16,429 nt of DNA. Source: Candidatus Omnitrophota bacterium. GTDB taxonomy: Bacteria > Omnitrophota > Koll11 > Aquiviventales > Aquiviventaceae. This document shows, in pieces, positions 13,444 to 16,429 of this stretch; positions within the stretch are counted from its first letter, which is position 1; each line of letters opens with the position of its first letter. The notes beneath the pieces were generated by a model, which saw only the letters and a list, made by a program, of their open reading frames with translations, made no database searches and was not told the origin of the DNA. The DNA lies in the NCBI GenBank assembly GCA_023247285.1, contig JAHFGU010000022.1, positions 1-16,429 of the forward strand, given 5' to 3'. A program made the position numbers and the translations under genes.

Positions 13444-13880
13444 TGGCGCCCCGCTCGCGGTGCGCGCGGCTCGGGCTGATAGCCGCATTGCTCATGCCCG
13501 TCACCGCAGAGGGGGCAGCCGTGGCGGCGGATCAAGAAGCCGCCAAGCCGCAGCAGCCGTTTCAGTATAACGCCGAGGGCCGGCGCGACCCTTTCATGCC
13601 GCTGGTGCGGGATGGCAAGCTCATCAGCGTGCAGGGCGTGGTGACGGAGACGGCGCGACCGGTCCTCTATGGGATTCTCTGGGATCCGCGCGGCGCCTCG
13701 CTCGCACTGATCAACGATTCGGAAGTCAGGGTCGGGGATGTCATTGGGACATACCGGGTGACCGAAATCCGGCAGGATGCGGTGGTGCTGGCCAACGGAG
13801 GCCCGCCGCTGGTTCTGCAGATTTCATTTGATACGCCGCCGACGCCGCCTGGCGGCGCAAAGGGAGGTGAAGGTCGGTGA
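13443..13880 (+). CDS. pilP: PilP-like periplasmic protein
   Basis: Small periplasmic protein of 145 residues that bridges PilN/PilO to the secretin PilQ. A signal peptide is evident (about residues 1-23, basic start then LGLIAALLMPVTAEGAAVA). No lipobox Cys is seen, unlike PilP of several proteobacteria. The hallmark Y-x-x-x-GRRDPFMPL lies at about residues 40-54. A beta-rich HR domain follows (LISVQGVV, VLYGILWDPRGASLALIN, VRVGDVIGTYRVTEIRQDAVVL). The C-terminus is Pro/Gly-rich. ATG 13443 overlaps the pilO stop and has GGGGAGAAGG upstream. The overlap with pilQ is GTGA. Confidence 0.88.
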   Translation: MAPRSRCARLGLIAALLMPVTAEGAAVAADQEAAKPQQPFQYNAEGRRDPFMPLVRDGKLISVQGVVTETARPVLYGILWDPRGASLALINDSEVRVGDVIGTYRVTEIRQDAVVLANGGPPLVLQISFDTPPTPPGGAKGGEGR

Positions 13881-15370
13881 AGCAACACGCGCTCGTGGTC
13901 GTGACGCTGACGGTGATGACGGTCGGGCTCTGTCCGGCCTGGGCGGAATCAGATCAGCAGTCTGCTTCCTCGAAAATGGATCAGACGGAGGGGGGCAGCC
14001 AACAGACGGAGGAGCAGCCGGCGGTAGCCGAGCCTGCCGGCGAGCCGGCGTCCACGGCCGCAGCCCCAGCGGCCCAACCTGCAGGCTCCGGGCTGGTCAC
14101 CGTCGATTTCAAAGACGCGGATATCCGCCAGGTCTTGCGAATCCTCTCGCTGAAAAGCGGCGTGGACATCGTCGCGGGCAATGACGTCGAGGGCCTCGTC
14201 ACTATCAAGCTGACGAATGTGCCCTGGGAAGAGGCGCTGGACATCATCCTGCGCACCTACGGGTTCACCTATGAGCGCAAGGGAAAGATCGTCCGGGTGA
14301 TGACGTTGAGCGCGCTCGAGCAGGAGGCGCTGGCCACGCAGGTCTTTCCCCTCGATTATGCCAAGGCCAAGGAGGTGCCGGACATCATCGCCGAGATGCT
14401 CTCGGAGCGAGGCCGGGTGAAGTTTGACGACCGCACCAACACCATCATCGTGACGGATGTGCCGACCTCGCTGTTCCAGATCCAGCAGGTCATCCAGCGC
14501 CTGGACCAGCGGACCCCGCAGGTGCTCATCGAAACCAAGATCGTTGAAACTAAGCTGGAGAAGAGCGAGCAGCTCGGCATCCGCTGGTCGGATTCGTTTG
14601 CGTTGACGCAAAGCCAAAACAGCTTCCCCTCAACCTTCCCGTTTAAGAAGCAGGGGACTCTAGGATGGGTGGGCGAGAGCTTCGTGAGCACGCCGATCGC
14701 CGAGGTCAGCGGGCCGAGCGGTCTGCTGACCGCCACGACGCAGGGCTCGATCGGCATCGGGACCCTCACGAACTCCGCGCTGAGCATGACGCTCAACAAC
14801 CTCAAGCAGCGCTCCGATACGAAAATCGTCTCCAACCCCACGCTGACGGTGCTGGACAACCAGCAGGCGAAGATTCATATCGGAGAAGAGTTCCCGGTGC
14901 CAAACTTCTCGGTGGATCCGTCCACAGGCAAGACCACGGTCAGCGGCTTTCAAACAAAGACTATTGGGACCGTGCTGACCGTCACGCCGCACGTGAACCC
15001 GAGCCAGGAGATTGTGGTTGATCTGAAGCCTGAGGTGATCTCGGCGCTGGACAATGCCTCGTTCAATGTCGGGGGCAGCGAGACCGTGTCGCTGCCGCGG
15101 TTCAGCACGCAGACGGTCACGACGCAGGTCCGGATCATCGATGGGGAGACCATTGCGATCGGCGGCCTCGTGAAGGACATCAAGGTTGTGACCGACAACA
15201 AGGTGCCGGTGTTGGGCGACTTGCCGCTCATCGGCGCGCTGTTCTCGAATACACGGACCTTCGGCGGCGGCACCAACCCGACCTTGCAGCAGGACCTGCT
15301 GATTTTTCTGACCGTGACGCTTGAGAAGCGGAAGGCCACCGCGGTCGCGTCGGCTTCACAGGCGCCTTGA
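13877..15370 (+). CDS. pilQ: PilQ, outer-membrane secretin of the type IV pilus
   Basis: Multimeric outer-membrane channel through which the pilus exits, 497 residues. GTG 13877 overlaps the pilP stop and is preceded by GGGAGGTGA (13862-13870). A signal peptide ends near LCPAWA/ES (residue 23). A disordered Gln/Glu/Ala/Pro-rich stretch (about 24-72) follows. Then come an STN/N0 domain (FKDADIRQVLRILSLKSG... VPWEEALDIIL, about 76-140) and a Secretin_N/N1 domain (FPLDYAKAKEVPDIIAEML... IQQVIQRLD, about 155-212). The secretin core has VLIETKIVE, SNPTLTVLDNQQAKIHIGEEFPV, GTVLTVTPHV, GETIAIGGLVKD and VPVLGDLPLIGALF. It is shorter than proteobacterial PilQ (about 700 aa) and no AMIN domains are visible. 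Confidence 0.95.
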   Translation: MKQHALVVVTLTVMTVGLCPAWAESDQQSASSKMDQTEGGSQQTEEQPAVAEPAGEPASTAAAPAAQPAGSGLVTVDFKDADIRQVLRILSLKSGVDIVAGNDVEGLVTIKLTNVPWEEALDIILRTYGFTYERKGKIVRVMTLSALEQEALATQVFPLDYAKAKEVPDIIAEMLSERGRVKFDDRTNTIIVTDVPTSLFQIQQVIQRLDQRTPQVLIETKIVETKLEKSEQLGIRWSDSFALTQSQNSFPSTFPFKKQGTLGWVGESFVSTPIAEVSGPSGLLTATTQGSIGIGTLTNSALSMTLNNLKQRSDTKIVSNPTLTVLDNQQAKIHIGEEFPVPNFSVDPSTGKTTVSGFQTKTIGTVLTVTPHVNPSQEIVVDLKPEVISALDNASFNVGGSETVSLPRFSTQTVTTQVRIIDGETIAIGGLVKDIKVVTDNKVPVLGDLPLIGALFSNTRTFGGGTNPTLQQDLLIFLTVTLEKRKATAVASASQAP

Positions 15371-15373
15371 GCG

Positions 15374-15664
15374 ATGAGGCCTCTGCGCTGTGTTCGGAGG
15401 AGAATGCCGGCGGTCCTCGCCGCGTGCTTGTTCGCGGCCGGCGGATTCGGCCCCGCTGGGTTGGCGCGGGGCGCGCGGCCCCCTCAAGCGTCAAAGACGG
15501 CCACCGCCAGCGACAAGACGCAGCAGTCCAACGAAAGCGCCGAGCTCCGCGCCATCAAGCAGCAGCTCGAGGAAGTCACCGCAACCCAGGATCGGATCCT
15601 CAAGCGGCTTGACGAGATCATGGAAGAGCTGAAAATCGTCAAGATCCGCGCCACCCTCCGCTAG
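15374..15664 (+). CDS. Small exported coiled-coil protein at the end of the pilMNOPQ operon
   Basis: This is a 96-residue protein that I do not recognise. ATG 15374 gives a basic n-region (MRPLRCVRRR) followed by a hydrophobic stretch (MPAVLAACLFAAGGFG), a convincing signal peptide. ATG 15404 has a good Shine-Dalgarno (GGAGGAG, 15396-15402) but leaves a signal sequence with no positive charge. That SD-like sequence is also what the Arg codons would give by chance. LAAC looks like a lipobox, but the hydrophobic part before it is very short. After a low-complexity linker, the C-terminal 45 residues (SAELRAIKQQLEEV...LDEIMEELKIVK) form heptads of Leu/Ile, probably an oligomeric coiled coil. It begins three bases after pilQ, so a periplasmic role near the secretin is a reasonable inference. 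Confidence 0.75.
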   Translation: MRPLRCVRRRMPAVLAACLFAAGGFGPAGLARGARPPQASKTATASDKTQQSNESAELRAIKQQLEEVTATQDRILKRLDEIMEELKIVKIRATLR

Positions 15665-15680
15665 CCCCGTTACGCCACCC

Positions 15681-15713
15681 AGCGCTGCCTGGCAGAAAAA
15701 AGGTAGCGCTTCC
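15681..15713 (+). terminator. Hairpin after the pil operon, possible weak terminator
   Basis: AGCGCTGCC (15681-15689) pairs with GGTAGCGCT (15702-15710) with one G-T wobble, around a 12-nt A-rich loop. No real T-run follows (TCCTTG), and the -35 box of the next promoter begins at 15714. It may mark the end of the pil transcript but lacks the classical tail. Confidence 0.4.
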
Positions 15714-15743
15714 TTGACGCTCTCGACGAGCGTATGCTATACT
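15714..15743 (+). promoter_or_regulatory. Sigma-70-type promoter with extended -10 for cvpA-dnaG
   Basis: The -35 box TTGACG (15714-15719) is followed by an 18-nt spacer and the -10 box TATACT (15738-15743), with extended -10 TG at 15735-15736. The expected transcription start is about 15750, only some 7-9 bases before the cvpA ATG at 15758. Confidence 0.8.
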
Positions 15744-15757
15744 TCCGTTGAACCTCA

Positions 15758-16318
15758 ATGACCGGGACCCCGTGGCCAAATTGGGTCGATTTAATTGTCA
15801 TAATTACCGTATTTCTAGCAAGTTACAACGGATTTGTCCGTGGAATAATTTGCGAAATTCTTTACGGGGTCAGCGCAGTTGCGGTCACCGTGATGACCAT
15901 TAATTGGTGGCCGAGGGTGCTTGACCAGCTGCGAGACCGGGTTCCTGCTAGCCCATCGGTGCTGGCCCCGATCGTCTTCTGGGCCGTGTTTGCCCTCGCG
16001 CTGATTGTGGTTAAGTTCGCCTTGAAACGCGTGGCCGACTTGTTGAAGTGGGAGCAGGTGCACTGGCTGATCCAGGGGGTTGGCATGGTGATCGGCGGCG
16101 TGCGCGGGTTATGGTGGGCCGGTCTGTTTACCTTGGCGTTGACCACAAGCGGGTTTGACTTTTTGCGCCAGAGCGTCGAAGACCGGTCCGTATTCGGACC
16201 GCGGCTGACACAACTTTTCCGCCAGGCGGTTGTGATGGTGTCCGACCGAGCGCCTGGGACGGAATACCGGACACAGAACCTGCTTCCATCGGTCAACGAT
16301 CATCCGCACCGCTCCTGA
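15758..16318 (+). CDS. cvpA: CvpA family membrane protein
   Basis: Inner-membrane protein of the colicin V production (CvpA) family, 186 residues; its biochemical role is poorly defined in the family. The N-terminus NWVDLIVIITVFLASYNGFVRG is the diagnostic CvpA start (D-x-x-x...GxxRG). Further membrane helices are at about residues 33-50, 68-88 and 107-128, with the conserved GMVIGGVRGLWWAG. The C-terminal 45 residues are polar. There is no Shine-Dalgarno before ATG 15758 and the predicted leader is under ten bases. The first 140 bases are visibly richer in A/T than the surrounding genes. It lies 28 bases upstream of dnaG, and the two are probably co-transcribed. Confidence 0.88.
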   Translation: MTGTPWPNWVDLIVIITVFLASYNGFVRGIICEILYGVSAVAVTVMTINWWPRVLDQLRDRVPASPSVLAPIVFWAVFALALIVVKFALKRVADLLKWEQVHWLIQGVGMVIGGVRGLWWAGLFTLALTTSGFDFLRQSVEDRSVFGPRLTQLFRQAVVMVSDRAPGTEYRTQNLLPSVNDHPHRS

Positions 16319-16346
16319 CGCAAGCGGGGCGCCGGAGGGCGCCGCA

Positions 16347-16429
16347 ATGCCCTTGATTCCAGACCACCTCATCGATGAGATCCAGGCCCGGGCCGACATC
16401 GTGGACGTCATCGGCCGGTACGCGCCGTT
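16347..16429 (+). CDS. dnaG: DNA primase, N-terminal fragment cut by the window end
   Basis: The first 27 codons of an ORF that runs off the window. MPLIPDHLIDEIQARADIVDVIGRYAP matches the start of bacterial DnaG (IPxxFIDELxxRxDIVDVIGxxVxL), immediately before the zinc-binding domain. DnaG makes RNA primers at replication forks. ATG 16347 is preceded by GGAGG (16334-16338) seven or eight bases upstream. That Shine-Dalgarno lies in the loop of a GC hairpin (GGCGCC 16328-16333 / GGCGCC 16338-16343). Confidence 0.85.
   Translation, partial: MPLIPDHLIDEIQARADIVDVIGRYAP

Noticed and set aside
1..16429. CRISPR arrays, tRNA or rRNA genes, insertion sequences, integron or phage attachment sites
   Set aside because: No spaced short repeats, cloverleaf sequences, transposase genes or terminal inverted repeats were found on either strand by reading.

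Overview
The window is a high-GC bacterial chromosome segment with every gene on the + strand. It carries a nearly complete inner machinery for a type IV pilus (T4P), flanked by housekeeping genes. Gene overlaps (ATGA, GTGA, TGATG), strong Shine-Dalgarno (SD) sites and TTGAC / extended -10 promoters are ordinarily bacterial. The secretin, PilM-N-O-P set and PBP2/RodA indicate a rod-shaped, two-membrane (Gram-negative type) organism. The pilins (G/FTLVEIMIVVAIIALLAAIAIPN, with a C-terminal GTRTFFV.QTGLVR strand) and the free-standing GspE N-domain next to two PilB copies recall uncultured lineages such as Omnitrophota, Nitrospirota or Acidobacteriota. I cannot fix the phylum from sequence alone.

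Layout: (1) 1-2751, the 3' part of the cell-wall transpeptidase gene mrdA (PBP2), overlapping rodA. (2) 2752-3101, no gene; an extended -10 promoter, a cyclic di-GMP type I (GEMM-I) riboswitch with two extra hairpins inserted in its core, and a Rho-independent terminator. (3) 3102-9599, a tightly coupled motor operon: a small ribbon-helix-helix-like protein, pilT, a stand-alone MshEN/GspE-N protein, two successive pilB-type ATPases and pilC. (4) 9600-9939, no gene; a 15-bp tandem repeat, a second promoter, a second and divergent GEMM-I riboswitch, and a terminator. (5) 9940-11092, two major-pilin-like genes sharing a 380-bp stretch of perfect identity. (6) 11130-11177, an attenuator-like hairpin. 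(7) 11207-15664, pilM-N-O-P-Q plus a small exported coiled-coil protein. (8) 15714-16429, a separate promoter, cvpA with an almost absent leader, and the first codons of dnaG.

How it works together: PilB and PilT ATPases drive extension and retraction through the PilC platform. PilM/N/O/P form the alignment complex joining PilC to the PilQ secretin, and the two pilins supply fibre subunits. The most striking theme is cyclic di-GMP. Both halves of the pilus locus begin with a GEMM-I aptamer followed by a terminator. The protein between PilT and PilB carries a near-consensus c-di-GMP-binding MshEN motif, while the same motif is eroded in both PilB copies. The window therefore looks like one pilus controlled by one second messenger at motor-gene transcription, pilin-gene transcription and probably motor-protein activity. 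Both riboswitches are structurally atypical. Base-pair inspection favours ligand-induced termination (OFF switches) for both, but that is inference.
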